The notes: a model not told the origin generated them from the sequence alone. A DNA stretch of 34,008 nucleotides from Candidatus Wolfebacteria bacterium RIFCSPLOWO2_01_FULL_47_17b (GCA_001793865.1 MGIS01000023.1:136573-170580); one strand, 5' to 3'; positions 1 to 10,011 are shown, counted from the stretch's first letter. Translations and numbers: made by a program.

Positions 1-1441
1 TGCGCACCGCAAGGTCCTCGATGAGCACCGGTTTGAATGCCTGTATGCCGAGCCGGTGCAGTGTCGGCGCGCGGTTCAGAAGCACCGCTTTGTTCTGGAT
101 TACTTCTTCGAGTATTTCCCACACTTCCGGAATGCCTTGCTCAATGAGCCGGTTCGCGTTTTTCAGGTTGTGCGCCATGGCACGCTCCAGTATTTCGTGG
201 ATCACGAACGGCTTGAAAAGCTCTAGTGCCATGCGCTTGGGAAGTCCGCATTCGTTCAGCCGCAGTTCCGGACCAACCACGATCACCGATCGGCCTGAGT
301 AATCCACGCGTTTTCCGAGTAGGTTCTGGCGAAACCGCCCCTGCTTTCCTTTGAGAATGTCGGCAAGCGATTTGAGCGGGCGGTTCTGCGATGACATCTG
401 CTGGCGTCCGTAGCGCGCGGTATTGTCGATAAGCGCGTCTACCGCTTCCTGCAGCATGCGCTTTTCGTTCATAATAATGATCTCCGGCGCCTTGAGCTCG
501 ATGAGCTTCTGCAGGCGGTTGTTGCGGTTTATAACCCGGCGGTACAAGTCGTTGAGGTCCGAGCTTGCGAACCGGTTGCCGTCCAACGGCACCATAGGCC
601 GCAGGTCCGGCGGCAGTACCGGCAGTACCGTGAGTATCATCCATTCGGGGCGGATGCCGTTTTTACTGAACGCGTGCAATACACGGAGCTTGTTCATAAG
701 CTTCTTTTCCTGCGTACCGTCTTTGCGTTTAAAGTGTTCCAGCGCGGTTTGGGTTTCCGCTATTTCTTTTTTGATATTAACTCGCTCAAGCACTTTTTGC
801 AACGCTTCGGCTCCGGTGTGCGCTTCGAATACGTCTCCGAATTTTCGGGCGTAATCGAAGTATTCCATTTCCTGCAGCACCGATCCGGGCCGTACGCGCG
901 TAAGAAAATCTTTTGCTTTCTCAAACGCGTCGTCGAGCGTTTTTTGCTCGTCGTCGCTCTTTGTATCCTTCTGCTTTGCCTTGAATTCCTGCTTGAGATT
1001 CGTAAGCATCTCTTTGCGCTTATCTTCGTTTACTTGAGTTACAATATAGGCCGCGTAATATACCACTTTTTCCAATTTGCTTATCGGCGCGTCGAAAAAG
1101 AGACCTATCTTGGAATTGCCTGTTTTCAAAAACCAGATATGCGCCGCCGGTGCGGCGAGCTTGATGTGCCCCATGCGTTCGCGGCGGACAATGGCGCGGG
1201 TGACCTCCACACCACACTTGTCGCAGATCGTTCCTTTATAGCGGAGCCCTTTGAACTTGCCGCAGTAGCACTTGTAATCCTTAGTCGGACCGAAAATGCG
1301 CTCGGAAAAAAGCCCGTCCTTTTCAGGGCGCTGGGTCCGGTAGTTTATCGTCTCCGGCTTGGTTATTTCCCCGTAGGACATCGCGGTGATTTCCTCGGGA
1401 GACGGTATTTTTAGTCTTAAATAATCAAAATCGCTGGTCAT
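1..1441 (-). CDS. rpoC: DNA-directed RNA polymerase subunit beta' (N-terminal part, runs off the left edge)
   Basis: Minus-strand translation from ATG at 1441: [65 protein letters not shown]...; RpoC N-terminus with zinc-binding Cys; directly downstream of rpoB. Missing from the ORF track, probably because it has no stop inside the window. Confidence 0.96.
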   Translation of the reverse strand, partial: MTSDFDYLRLKIPSPEEITAMSYGEITKPETINYRTQRPEKDGLFSERIFGPTKDYKCYCGKFKGLRYKGTICDKCGVEVTRAIVRRERMGHIKLAAPAAHIWFLKTGNSKIGLFFDAPISKLEKVVYYAAYIVTQVNEDKRKEMLTNLKQEFKAKQKDTKSDDEQKTLDDAFEKAKDFLTRVRPGSVLQEMEYFDYARKFGDVFEAHTGAEALQKVLERVNIKKEIAETQTALEHFKRKDGTQEKKLMNKLRVLHAFSKNGIRPEWMILTVLPVLPPDLRPMVPLDGNRFASSDLNDLYRRVINRNNRLQKLIELKAPEIIIMNEKRMLQEAVDALIDNTARYGRQQMSSQNRPLKSLADILKGKQGRFRQNLLGKRVDYSGRSVIVVGPELRLNECGLPKRMALELFKPFVIHEILERAMAHNLKNANRLIEQGIPEVWEILEEVIQNKAVLLNRAPTLHRLGIQAFKPVLIEDLAVR

Positions 1442-1466
1442 ATATTAGTTGAGAGTTCAAAGTTAT

Positions 1467-1505
1467 AAAGTTATCAAGACTTTTTTCTCTGCACTTGATA
1501 ACTTT
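1467..1505. repeat. rpoB-rpoC intergenic inverted repeat (12-bp perfect arms AAAGTTATCAAG / CTTGATAACTTT)
   Basis: Arms 1467-1478 and 1494-1505, with further partial copies of AAGTTATAAAG around them. Confidence 0.75.
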
Positions 1506-1529
1506 CAACTTTATAACTTGATAACTCAT

Positions 1530-4500
1530 TTATTCTTCGTCGTATTCATCTTTTTTAATCGGTTCGACTTTCAGTCCCAATGCCTGTATTTCGTTCATAA
1601 GCACGTTGAACGCGGAGGGGTTGTCGGATGTCTGTATTTTTTCGCCTTTCACGACTGCCTCGAATGCCGCCGCGCGCCCGAGCACGTCGTCTGATTTTAT
1701 GGTAAGCATTTCCTGCAGCGTATATGCCGCTCCATGCCCTTCCAGTGCCCACACCTCCATTTCTCCGAATCGCTGCCCTCCGAACTGCGCCTTTCCGCCA
1801 AGCGGCTGTTGGGTGACCAGCGAGTACGGGCCGATCGAGCGCATATGGATCTTGTCTTCCACCAGGTGGTTGAGCTTGAGCATATAAATGTATCCCACCG
1901 TCACGTCCTGGTCGTAGCGCTTGCCGGTGCGGCCGTCATACACGCTCATCTTGCCGTTTTGCGGATATCCCGCCTCCTTGAGCTGGTTTTGTATATCTTC
2001 TTCGCTCGCTCCCGCAAATACCGGCGTGATGGCGCGGTATCCGAGTTTTTTGGCCGCGATGCCCAGATGCGTTTCGAGTATCTGCCCCAGGTTCATACGC
2101 GATGCGACACCGAGCGGATTGAGCACAATATCCACCGGCGTGCCGTCTGCGAGATATGGCATATCCTCAACTGGACGTATCTGCGAAATGACTCCTTTGT
2201 TTCCGTGGCGACCCGCGAGTTTGTCTCCCGCGCGGACTTTACGAAGCTGTGCCACTTCTATCTGTATGCGCTTCACCACACCAAGGTCGAGCTTGTCTCC
2301 CCGCTCTCGTGAAAATATTTTGATATTCACCACGCGTCCTGATTTTCCGTGCGGCAGGTAGAGCGACGAGTCTTTCACGTCGCGCGCCTTTTCGCCGAAG
2401 ATGGACCGGAGCAGTTTTTCTTCCGCGGTCAGCTCGGTTTCGCCTTTTGGAGAAATTTTTCCAACCAGTATGTCGCCCGCGCGAACTTCCGCGCCGATGC
2501 GAATAATTCCCTCCTCATCGAGGTTGCGGAGTTTTTCTTCGGATACGTTCGGGATGTCGGATGTGGTTACCTCTGCCCCCAGCTTCGTATCACGAACATC
2601 ACAGCTGAAATCCTGAATGTACACCGAGGTAAAGCGGTCTTGCTGTACCACCCGTTCCGAAAGCACGATCGCGTCTTCAAAATTGCCCCCGAAATACGGG
2701 ACAAACGCCACCAAAAGGTTTTGGCCAAGCGCCAGCACGCCTTTGTCGGTGGATGGTCCGTCCGCGAGCACGTCTCCTTTTTTGACTTTCTGCCCCATCT
2801 GCACGATGGGCTTTTGGTTTATGGCGGTGTACTGGTTTGAGCGCTTGAATTTATTCAGATTATGTGTTTCTGCTCCGTTTTTCGTCCTGATGGTGATCTG
2901 CGAACCGTCTACTTTTGTTATTTCACCCTCCTCTTTGGCGAGCACCATGCGGCCCGAATCGCGGGCTATAAATTCCTCGTTTCCGGTGCCGACAAGCGGC
3001 GCGTCGGGGCGCACCGATGGCACTGCCTGCTTCTGCATGTTTGATCCCATCAAGGCACGGTTTGCGTCGTCGTGCTCCAAGAACGGAATGAGGCTTGTGG
3101 CGCCGCTTATGACCTGCGTGGGCGATATATCAATAAATTCAACATCATTGCGATGGCAGATGCTGGGCTCCGCCTGTATGCGCGCTTCCACCATCTCTTC
3201 CATAATTTTTCGATGTGAATCGATTTTCGTGCTACCGCCGGCGATCTTATGCTTCGCTTCCTGCGCAGCGTCCATCCATACGATCTCATCGGTCACTTTG
3301 CCGTTTTTTACCACCGCGTAGGGCGTTTCCAAAAATCCGAACCTGTTCACCCGCGCGAATGTGGCAAGATGGTTGATAAGACCGATGTTCTGTCCTTCGG
3401 GCGTATGAATCGGGCAGATGCGGCCGTAGTGCGAGGTGTGCACGTCGCGTACCTCAAACCCCGCTCGTTCGCGCGTCAAACCTCCGGGGCCCATGGCCGA
3501 CAGGCGGCGCTTGTGCTCAAGTTCGGCAAGCGGGTTTATTTGATCCATAAATTGCGACAGCTGTGACGATATCAAAAATTCCCGCACGACGGACGTCAGC
3601 GGTTTGGGGTTCACAAGCTGGACAGGCGAGAGCGCCTGCGGTTCCAGCGTGGACATGCGATCCTGCAAAATGCGGCGAATGCGGGCAAATCCAACGCGCA
3701 TGCGGCCCTGCAAAAGCTCTCCGACCGACCGTACGCGGCGGTTCGAAAGGCTGTCAATGTCATCGGGCATGGCATGCTCATCGTTATTGAGCCGGATGAT
3801 CTCTTGTATGATCAGTACCAGGTCCTCAAGGCGCAGAAGCTGGGTAGTTACTTTCTCTTTTTCGGAAATGTTCAGACGTTGATTGAGTTTATAGCGGCCG
3901 ACTTCCGACATGCTGAAGCGGTCGTTGCGCTTGAACATGCCATCAATGAGCCCTTTTGCATTTTCGGGGCTTGCCAGATCGCCGGGACGCAGGCGCCGAT
4001 ATATTTCGATGTATGAGTCCTCCACGTTGTGCGCGCCGTCTTTTTTGAGTGTCGCGGCAAGGTGCTTGATAGGACCCGTATCTATGCTTGCGAATGTTTT
4101 TAGTATGTCTTCATCCTTTTCCAGCCCGAATATGCGCAGTACGTCTGTCGCCGCCACCTTGCGGTGCTTGTCTATTTTGATGCCTATAAATCCGTCCGCT
4201 TCGGTCTCAAATTCCATCCAGCTGCCCCGATCGGGGATAATTTTTGCTCCGAACTGCCTTTTGCCTTTGACCATCCGCACCGTAAAGTTCACGCCCGATG
4301 AGCGTATAAATTGCGATACAACCACGCGCTCCACGCCGTTTATAATAAAGGTGCCGCGGTCGGTCATCACGGGATAATCGCCCAGGTATACTTCCTGGAC
4401 CATTTCCTTTTTGGTTTTGAGGTTGACGAGCTTGACTTTGACGCGCAAGGCCGACTCGTAGGTGGATTGCCTAGCCCATGATTCTTCTTCGGTGAACTTC

Positions 4501-4694
4501 GGCTCATCGAATGAGTAATCGGAAAAATACACCTCGAATTCTTTTCCGGTGTAATCCTGTATCGGAGATATTTCTTTGAATAATTCTTTAATTCCCTGCG
4601 TGGCAAACCATTTCCACGAATCAAGCTGTATTTGGGCAAGAAATTGGCGTTTTACCAAATCCCCAGGGTGTTTTGAAAAAGATTGTATTTTCAT
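1530..4694 (-). CDS. rpoB: DNA-directed RNA polymerase subunit beta
   Basis: 1054-aa ORF with RpoB motifs (GTFIINGVERVVVSQ, GRICPIHTPEGQNIGLI, GDKLAGRHGNKGVIS, GGKAQFGGQRFGEMEVWALEGHGAAYTLQEMLTIKSDD). Confidence 0.99.
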   Translation of the reverse strand: MKIQSFSKHPGDLVKRQFLAQIQLDSWKWFATQGIKELFKEISPIQDYTGKEFEVYFSDYSFDEPKFTEEESWARQSTYESALRVKVKLVNLKTKKEMVQEVYLGDYPVMTDRGTFIINGVERVVVSQFIRSSGVNFTVRMVKGKRQFGAKIIPDRGSWMEFETEADGFIGIKIDKHRKVAATDVLRIFGLEKDEDILKTFASIDTGPIKHLAATLKKDGAHNVEDSYIEIYRRLRPGDLASPENAKGLIDGMFKRNDRFSMSEVGRYKLNQRLNISEKEKVTTQLLRLEDLVLIIQEIIRLNNDEHAMPDDIDSLSNRRVRSVGELLQGRMRVGFARIRRILQDRMSTLEPQALSPVQLVNPKPLTSVVREFLISSQLSQFMDQINPLAELEHKRRLSAMGPGGLTRERAGFEVRDVHTSHYGRICPIHTPEGQNIGLINHLATFARVNRFGFLETPYAVVKNGKVTDEIVWMDAAQEAKHKIAGGSTKIDSHRKIMEEMVEARIQAEPSICHRNDVEFIDISPTQVISGATSLIPFLEHDDANRALMGSNMQKQAVPSVRPDAPLVGTGNEEFIARDSGRMVLAKEEGEITKVDGSQITIRTKNGAETHNLNKFKRSNQYTAINQKPIVQMGQKVKKGDVLADGPSTDKGVLALGQNLLVAFVPYFGGNFEDAIVLSERVVQQDRFTSVYIQDFSCDVRDTKLGAEVTTSDIPNVSEEKLRNLDEEGIIRIGAEVRAGDILVGKISPKGETELTAEEKLLRSIFGEKARDVKDSSLYLPHGKSGRVVNIKIFSRERGDKLDLGVVKRIQIEVAQLRKVRAGDKLAGRHGNKGVISQIRPVEDMPYLADGTPVDIVLNPLGVASRMNLGQILETHLGIAAKKLGYRAITPVFAGASEEDIQNQLKEAGYPQNGKMSVYDGRTGKRYDQDVTVGYIYMLKLNHLVEDKIHMRSIGPYSLVTQQPLGGKAQFGGQRFGEMEVWALEGHGAAYTLQEMLTIKSDDVLGRAAAFEAVVKGEKIQTSDNPSAFNVLMNEIQALGLKVEPIKKDEYDEE

Positions 4695-4797
4695 CCCGTT
4701 AGAAATTTCAAATACTTAATAATGTTAATAATTGACGCTAATTGCTGCATACATATCCCGTTTGGAAAATCTTCTATTTCCAAATTTCTAACGGGAT
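4693..4797 (-). promoter_or_regulatory. Candidate structured RNA leader of rpoB with mutually exclusive pairings
   Basis: On the minus strand, ATCCCGTTAGAAATTT (4797-4782) is perfectly complementary to AAATTTCTAACGGGAT (4708-4693), which covers the rpoB start codon. A third segment, TTTCCA-AACGGGAT (~4767-4753), can pair with the same first segment. Confidence 0.5.
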
Positions 4798-4891
4798 TCA
4801 TAAACAAAAACATTCCAGCGCAAAAAACTGCGTTGGCATTTCAAAATGCTTATTCTAAATTTTTTTTGCAATATGGTTACGCACCGTTTCT

Positions 4892-4917
4892 GTCATTCCG
4901 GACCCGATCCGGAATCT
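4892..4917. repeat. Short palindromic GTCATTCC...GGAATC repeat
   Basis: gtcattccggacccgatccggaatct; related copies at 14492 and 29868. Confidence 0.6.
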
Positions 4918-4980
4918 ATTTTCCCCGCAAGTTCAATTAACCCATTCTTGCACGGTACGTTTTTCGTGTCAACCCCATTT

Positions 4981-5949
4981 CTAATCCGCCAGGTACTGAG
5001 CCCTTTTTTTGGAGTGCTCCTCAAACGTCGCGCTGAAGTGCGTCGTGCCGGTCGCGCGGTCGGTTAGATAAAAGTAGTAATCCGTTTGTGTGGGGTTGAG
5101 CGCGGCCTTGATCGCGTCCACGGAGGGGTTTGCGATCGGATGCGGAGGGAGTCCTGTTCGCGTGTAGGTATTATATGGCGTGTCTTTTTTGAAGCTGTCC
5201 GCGCTGAAAGTTTCGCACGCCGTATACACTCCTTCACACGCGCCGTACGCGACCGATGCGTCTATCTGTAGCGGATACTCATTATACAGCCGTTTGTATA
5301 TGATCCCCGACACGATCCTGCGATCGTCAACACGGGAAACTTCCTTTTCTATAAGCGAAGCGATAGTTACTATCCGCGTTATTTCTTTTTCACTCATATT
5401 CGCGAACAATTCTCTGGTTTCTGCGTTAAAATTCTCTCGCATTTTTTCGACAACAACGGAAACGTCCGACTGCTGATGGAAATGGTACGTGTCGGGCATT
5501 AAAAATCCTTCGAGTTTTTCTTCAATCGCAAACTTTTCCAACTCGTGCCGCCGAATAACTCCGCTTTCATAAAGCTTTTTGTCCATCTCCGATACACTCA
5601 TACCCGGATATAGCGTGACAGCCACGTCCTGCGGGCCTTTGGTAAGCGCTCGCACGATGCCGGGGATATTGCCCACCGGAAGCGCGTATAGCCCGGGCTT
5701 CAGGTTGCGGAATGCGCCCGTGATCGCCGCGTAGGTAACGAACGAAAATTTGGAGGTGATGATGTTATCTTTATGCAGCTTTGCCGCGATATCCGACGCG
5801 CCCTCCCCTCTTAATACTTCGAATGGCGTACTGCCCGCCGTAAGTATATTCGCGGTCGTGTCCAGGTCAGCTACCGCGCTCCCAATAAACGAAGCAATCG
5901 CGACAATTAAAAAAAATCCGACTATAAGTTGTATGTTATTTGCGCGCAT
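4981..5949 (-). CDS. mltG: Endolytic murein transglycosylase (YceG/MltG family)
   Basis: 322 aa; N-terminal TM; IASLIEKEVSRVDDRRIVSGIIYKRL, IDASVAYG, YNTYTRTGLPPHPIANPSVDAIKAALNP are MltG signatures. Confidence 0.95.
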   Translation of the reverse strand: MRANNIQLIVGFFLIVAIASFIGSAVADLDTTANILTAGSTPFEVLRGEGASDIAAKLHKDNIITSKFSFVTYAAITGAFRNLKPGLYALPVGNIPGIVRALTKGPQDVAVTLYPGMSVSEMDKKLYESGVIRRHELEKFAIEEKLEGFLMPDTYHFHQQSDVSVVVEKMRENFNAETRELFANMSEKEITRIVTIASLIEKEVSRVDDRRIVSGIIYKRLYNEYPLQIDASVAYGACEGVYTACETFSADSFKKDTPYNTYTRTGLPPHPIANPSVDAIKAALNPTQTDYYFYLTDRATGTTHFSATFEEHSKKRAQYLAD

Positions 5950-7006
5950 AGAGTGACTGAATTATACCAATCAGCATCAGGTTCGCAATGATGCTGGACC
6001 CCCCGTAACTGACAAACGGCAATGTCATACCGATAACAGGCGCATAGCCAACCGCCGAACCTATGTTCACCGCCGACTGCAGAAAAAAGAGCACCGCGGC
6101 ACCTAGCGCGGTGAATTTCGCGAAGTTTCCCTCCAGTACGGTTCCTTCGCGAATGAGCCGGAATATGACGAAAAACTCCGCTACCAATACGATCCATGCG
6201 GCTAAAAGTCCCCCTTCTTCGGCTATCGCCGAAAATATGAAGTCTGTCTGCGCTTCGGGCAAGAACCCCAATTGAGACTGTGTCCCCTGCCCAAATCCTT
6301 TGCCGAAAAATCCTCCTGATCCGATCGCAATTTTGGATTGGATCACATTGTATCCGCTTCCGAGCGGATCCGCCGCCGGATCAAACACGCTTATGATCCG
6401 CTCTTTCTGGTAATCCTGCAATCCGAACTGCCATGCCAGACCGAAAACAGCGGCAAAAATCAGAACGGTGATGAGTAGTTTTTTTGCGGGGATGCCTGAG
6501 AGGAGCACGAAGCCGAGCCAGATGCCGATGATGACTACCGCCGATCCGAGGTCCGGCTGCAGCATAATAATGGCTGCGGGTATTGCCGCGTATATAAAAG
6601 AAATAAAAAGCGTCTGCATGCGCGCGATGCGCACATGCCTTCGGGAAAAGAAATATGCCAGAAGCAGTATAACCGCGAGCTTTGCAAATTCCGCCGGCTG
6701 GAATTGGAACGTGCCGATCACGATCCACGCCCGGTTTCCCTGAATGCTCGGCGCGATGAGGAGTGTGAGCACTAAGAGAAGGTTTATGAATATATAAAAT
6801 CCGTATATAACATTCTTACTTGAAAAAAATGAGCGTAGATCGGCAAAAAGGAGTATGCCCATGAGCACCGCGCCGACTCCAACAAGCACGAGTTGGCGAT
6901 AAAACAGTTCGCTCTGCGTACTCAATAAACTCAATAATCCCGCCGCGATAAGCAGGGCAATAGCTATGTAAAGTTTCCAGTCTGTACGCTTGAGGATGTG
7001 TAGCAT
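5936..7006 (-). CDS. rodA: Rod shape-determining protein RodA / SEDS family
   Basis: Multi-TM protein; QPAEFAKLAVILLLAYF, QPDLGSAVVI, GYNVIQSKIAIGSGGFFGKGFGQGTQSQLGFLPEAQTDFIFSAIAEE. Likely start MLHILKRTDWK at 7006; overlaps mltG. Confidence 0.94.
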   Translation of the reverse strand: MLHILKRTDWKLYIAIALLIAAGLLSLLSTQSELFYRQLVLVGVGAVLMGILLFADLRSFFSSKNVIYGFYIFINLLLVLTLLIAPSIQGNRAWIVIGTFQFQPAEFAKLAVILLLAYFFSRRHVRIARMQTLFISFIYAAIPAAIIMLQPDLGSAVVIIGIWLGFVLLSGIPAKKLLITVLIFAAVFGLAWQFGLQDYQKERIISVFDPAADPLGSGYNVIQSKIAIGSGGFFGKGFGQGTQSQLGFLPEAQTDFIFSAIAEEGGLLAAWIVLVAEFFVIFRLIREGTVLEGNFAKFTALGAAVLFFLQSAVNIGSAVGYAPVIGMTLPFVSYGGSSIIANLMLIGIIQSLYARK

Positions 7007-7008
7007 AG

Positions 7009-8235
7009 TTATAGATTTAATATCCCATTTGCCTTCAACGGGTATTTTTTCTTCTGCTCGTATGCCATAAAGCCCGCGACCGCTATCATTACCGCGTTGT
7101 CCATACAATATCGGAAAGGGGGTACGAGAAGATCATGGGAGTAGGTGTGGATGCTTGTTTGGTCTGTGGGTCTGGTTGTACGTACATCTTTAGACTCTTT
7201 ACCATACTGGCTTCTATGCCCTTCAACTAAACCTTTCCGAAGCATCCGCCGCAGTGCCTTGCTTGCCGCAACACCTCCTCCTATGGATACGCTTTTTGCC
7301 TTGTATTCATCCGCCGCCCGGGCGGTTTTTTTTACCAGCACCCGAAATGCCGCCTCCTGGAACGAAGCCGCTATGTCCGCTTTTGTTAAGGTCGAACCTT
7401 GGGTTGGAAGCGACAGCTCGCTTCCAACGGGCGTAACGTTATCCGAGAATCGGATAGTTCTACGCCCTGGAACTGGGAAGGTTCGACCTTGGCTTTGTAG
7501 ATCCCGCAGATAATACAGCACCGCCGTTTTCAATCCCGAGTAGCTGAAATCATAATTCTTTTGGCTCAGCATAGGTGATGGAAACGGTATCGCGTACGCG
7601 CTTCCCGTGCGGGAGATTTTTTCGATTTCGGGTCCGCCGGGGTAGGGCAGCTTCAGGAGTCGAGCGACTTTATCAAAACACTCCCCCACCGCGTCGTCCT
7701 TTGTTTCTCCGAGTTTCTTGAATGTATTGAGATTTTTCAGCACCCCGAGAATCGTGTGGCCTCCGCTTACGATCAGCGAAACCATGGGGAAAAGGAGCCT
7801 CGGAGGCCGAACCTTGGCCTGGGAAGGTTCGGCCTCGCGAGACAATAAGAATGAGTAGAGATGCCCGTGCAAATGATTCGCTCCAACCAGTGGGATCTTT
7901 TTTTCAAAGTATTGCTCGTGGAGCTCTTGAGCGAACGTGATGCCTGTCCACAAAGCAGGTTCAAGACCCGGTCCTACCGTTACCGTTAACAGATCCACCT
8001 TTTTGCTTTTAACTACCGGGTGCTTCAAAAACTTCTTCCATATAAGAGGCAGATTTTTGATATGTTCACGCTTCGCCAGCGTGGGAACCACGCCTCCGAA
8101 CGGTGCGTGTATTTTTACCTGCGACGACACTATACTTTTGAGTACTTTTACTCGAGGCGCGGAGGCCTGGCCTTTAATCTCCACCAGCGCTATCGCCGTT
8201 TCGTCACAACTTGTTTCAATCGCCAAAATGTTCAT
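7009..8235 (-). CDS. tsaD: tRNA N6-threonylcarbamoyladenosine synthase TsaD with palindrome-encoded insertions
   Basis: MNILAIETSCDETAIALVE, ANHLHGHLYS, SLIVSGGHT, FSYSGLKTAVLYYLRD, DIAASFQEAAF, SIGGGVAASKALR, CMDNAVMIAVAG. Confidence 0.96.
   Translation of the reverse strand: MNILAIETSCDETAIALVEIKGQASAPRVKVLKSIVSSQVKIHAPFGGVVPTLAKREHIKNLPLIWKKFLKHPVVKSKKVDLLTVTVGPGLEPALWTGITFAQELHEQYFEKKIPLVGANHLHGHLYSFLLSREAEPSQAKVRPPRLLFPMVSLIVSGGHTILGVLKNLNTFKKLGETKDDAVGECFDKVARLLKLPYPGGPEIEKISRTGSAYAIPFPSPMLSQKNYDFSYSGLKTAVLYYLRDLQSQGRTFPVPGRRTIRFSDNVTPVGSELSLPTQGSTLTKADIAASFQEAAFRVLVKKTARAADEYKAKSVSIGGGVAASKALRRMLRKGLVEGHRSQYGKESKDVRTTRPTDQTSIHTYSHDLLVPPFRYCMDNAVMIAVAGFMAYEQKKKYPLKANGILNL
7388..7490. 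repeat. Composite palindromic element inside tsaD (outer 13-bp inverted repeat enclosing two hairpins)
   Basis: AAGGTCGAACCTT (7388-7400) / AAGGTTCGACCTT (7478-7490). Inside: GTTGGAAGCGA-cagc-TCGCTTCCAAC (7403-7428) and gggcgtaacgttatccga/tcggatagttctacgccc (7429-7467). Confidence 0.85.
7803..7836. repeat. Palindromic element inside tsaD (13-bp perfect stem)
   Basis: GAGGCCGAACCTT (7803-7815) / AAGGTTCGGCCTC (7824-7836); shares the GAACCTTGG / GGGAAGGTTC core with the 7388 element. Confidence 0.85.
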
Positions 8236-8249
8236 GGTCTTCCAACTTT

Positions 8250-8300
8250 ACCCCCACACCAAACAAGAAACAAGGTCTATTCTTGTTATGGTGTGGGGGT
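8250..8300. repeat. CCCCACACCA-family interspersed palindrome, copy A
   Basis: acccccacaccaaacaaga ... tcttgttatggtgtgggggt, in the divergent tsaD/tig intergenic region. Confidence 0.85.
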
Positions 8301-8335
8301 GAATCCTTTGACATACAGATTGATTCTGTGTACGT

Positions 8336-9322
8336 TTGGTCTCTATGCTGGAAAAATATTTTACCATTATCAAAACGTCTGAGCCGAAGGACGCCATTGT
8401 CGATATTGAGATTGAGCTCTCGGCGGAAAAATTTGAACAGCATCGCAAAGACGTACTGCGCGCGCATTCACGCGATCTAAAACTTCCTGGATTCCGTCCG
8501 GGGCATATTCCCGCCGATGTAGCCGAAAAGCATTTGGATCCCCAACACATACTTAAACATGCCGCGGAGCACGCGCTCCAAGAACAGTACCATTATATTG
8601 TGGAGGAGGCCTGTATTGATCCCATCAGTTCCCCTCGCGTGCAGATACAGAACATGCAAAAAGGATCTCCTCTTGTATGTACTCTATCCATTGCGGTTCG
8701 CCCCGATGTATTGCTCCCCAATTACAAAAAAATAGCCACGAAAATAAAAAAGGAGCAAAAACCAATTGAAATTACGGATTCTGAAGTTCAGGAATTCGTA
8801 CAATCCATAAAAAAATCGCAAAAGAATGCGGGCGAAGACTCAAAAATGAGCGACGAAGAGCTTGAAAAAAACGTTCGCGAGACGATGCAACGGGAAAAAG
8901 AACTCGAACAGAAACAAAACCATCGCACGAATCTGCAAAAGGAACTCGCTCAAGAGTCAAAAGTACATATTCCCGCGCTTCTGGTGGAAGACGAATTCGC
9001 CACAAATATACGCCATATACAGCGGGACCTGCGGAAGATGGGAGTGACCATCGAGGATTACCTCAAAAAAATGCGCAAAAGCGAAGAGGAGTTCGTGAAA
9101 GAATCCCAGGCATCGCTTGAGGAACAGCTGAAGGTCAAATTTATTCTTTCCGAAATAGCGGGAAAAGAGCATATCGAACCGGACGAAAGCGAGCTGAAAG
9201 AACAGCTCACCTACGCATACGCACAATATCCCAACGCATTAAAAGATCGGGTACAAGAATCCGTTCGCGAAGCGCTTACGTACCGCAAAACACTTGAGTT
9301 CCTCGAGCGAGCTGAGTTTTAG
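8336..9322 (+). CDS. tig: Trigger factor (peptidyl-prolyl isomerase chaperone)
   Basis: IEIELSAEKFEQHRKDVLRAHSRDLKLPGFRPGHIPADV...; TF ribosome-binding motif GFRPG and C-terminal helical domain. Start could also be ATG 8345. Confidence 0.92.
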   Translation: MVSMLEKYFTIIKTSEPKDAIVDIEIELSAEKFEQHRKDVLRAHSRDLKLPGFRPGHIPADVAEKHLDPQHILKHAAEHALQEQYHYIVEEACIDPISSPRVQIQNMQKGSPLVCTLSIAVRPDVLLPNYKKIATKIKKEQKPIEITDSEVQEFVQSIKKSQKNAGEDSKMSDEELEKNVRETMQREKELEQKQNHRTNLQKELAQESKVHIPALLVEDEFATNIRHIQRDLRKMGVTIEDYLKKMRKSEEEFVKESQASLEEQLKVKFILSEIAGKEHIEPDESELKEQLTYAYAQYPNALKDRVQESVREALTYRKTLEFLERAEF

Positions 9323-9550
9323 TTATGCCCGAAGAGGCACAAGTTTTTCTCCTATCCTCACAGTTATTTTCCTCTCCTGTTTGCTGCCCGTCATAAAGCG
9401 GGATGCCGATAGAATTTCAAAACCAACCACATCTCCTTTTGAATTCATATCTGCCATGCAAAAATCGCTTATCTCCTGCGTCCTTTTAATAGCTCCTTTG
9501 CGCAGCTGCAGGTACAGGGAATCTGTTTTTTTGTCGTATGTTATGTTCAT
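9323..9550 (-). CDS. DUF2283-family small protein
   Basis: MNITYDKKTDSLYLQLRKGAIKRTQEISDFCMADMNSKGDVVGFEILSAS: DUF2283-like pattern. Confidence 0.75.
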   Translation of the reverse strand: MNITYDKKTDSLYLQLRKGAIKRTQEISDFCMADMNSKGDVVGFEILSASRFMTGSKQERKITVRIGEKLVPLRA

Positions 9551-9566
9551 GTCGAATTCATATTTT

Positions 9567-10001
9567 TCAGGCAGAATTAAGGATCCAACGCATCCAATCC
9601 CTTCTGATTGTTTTTGAAGAATTTACAAGTTTATCTATTGCATGAATTGTTTTATCTGAAACTGAACCTGCTTTTTTTATTTCTTTCCCCCAACTTTCTT
9701 TTAATTTTTTAACGCTTAGTTCCCTTATACGATTCAGGTCTATCACACATTTCCGCGGCAAAACTACTTCTTCTCCTTTTTGAATTAGTAAAAATTCTTT
9801 TACTATTTTACTTGGTTTCTCAAAATACTCTGTTTTGGTTGTGGCGCGTATAGCAAGCACGCAGTTGTTTTGTACATCCGTTAATATAAGAAATAAAGAG
9901 TCTTTTTTCTCTCCCGTTTCGTAGAATTCAAAGCCGCTCCAAAAAATAACATTGCCTTTTGTGAGATGTCCCAAAGTGTTGGTTCCAGCCGATTCAGACA
10001 T
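9567..10001 (-). CDS. Small protein paired with a Panacea-domain gene; candidate toxin
   Basis: 144 aa, begins ~10 bp after the upstream Panacea-domain ORF on the same strand; family not recognised with certainty. Confidence 0.5.
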   Translation of the reverse strand: MSESAGTNTLGHLTKGNVIFWSGFEFYETGEKKDSLFLILTDVQNNCVLAIRATTKTEYFEKPSKIVKEFLLIQKGEEVVLPRKCVIDLNRIRELSVKKLKESWGKEIKKAGSVSDKTIHAIDKLVNSSKTIRRDWMRWILNSA

Positions 10002-10011
10002 AACAGAAAGC

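Noticed and set aside
141-1217. Minus-strand ORFs 141-644 and 1020-1217
   Set aside because: Out-of-frame with the rpoC reading frame that spans the region.
1606-4377. Many long plus-strand ORFs opposite rpoB
   Set aside because: Antisense shadow ORFs of a conserved gene with no recognisable protein pattern.
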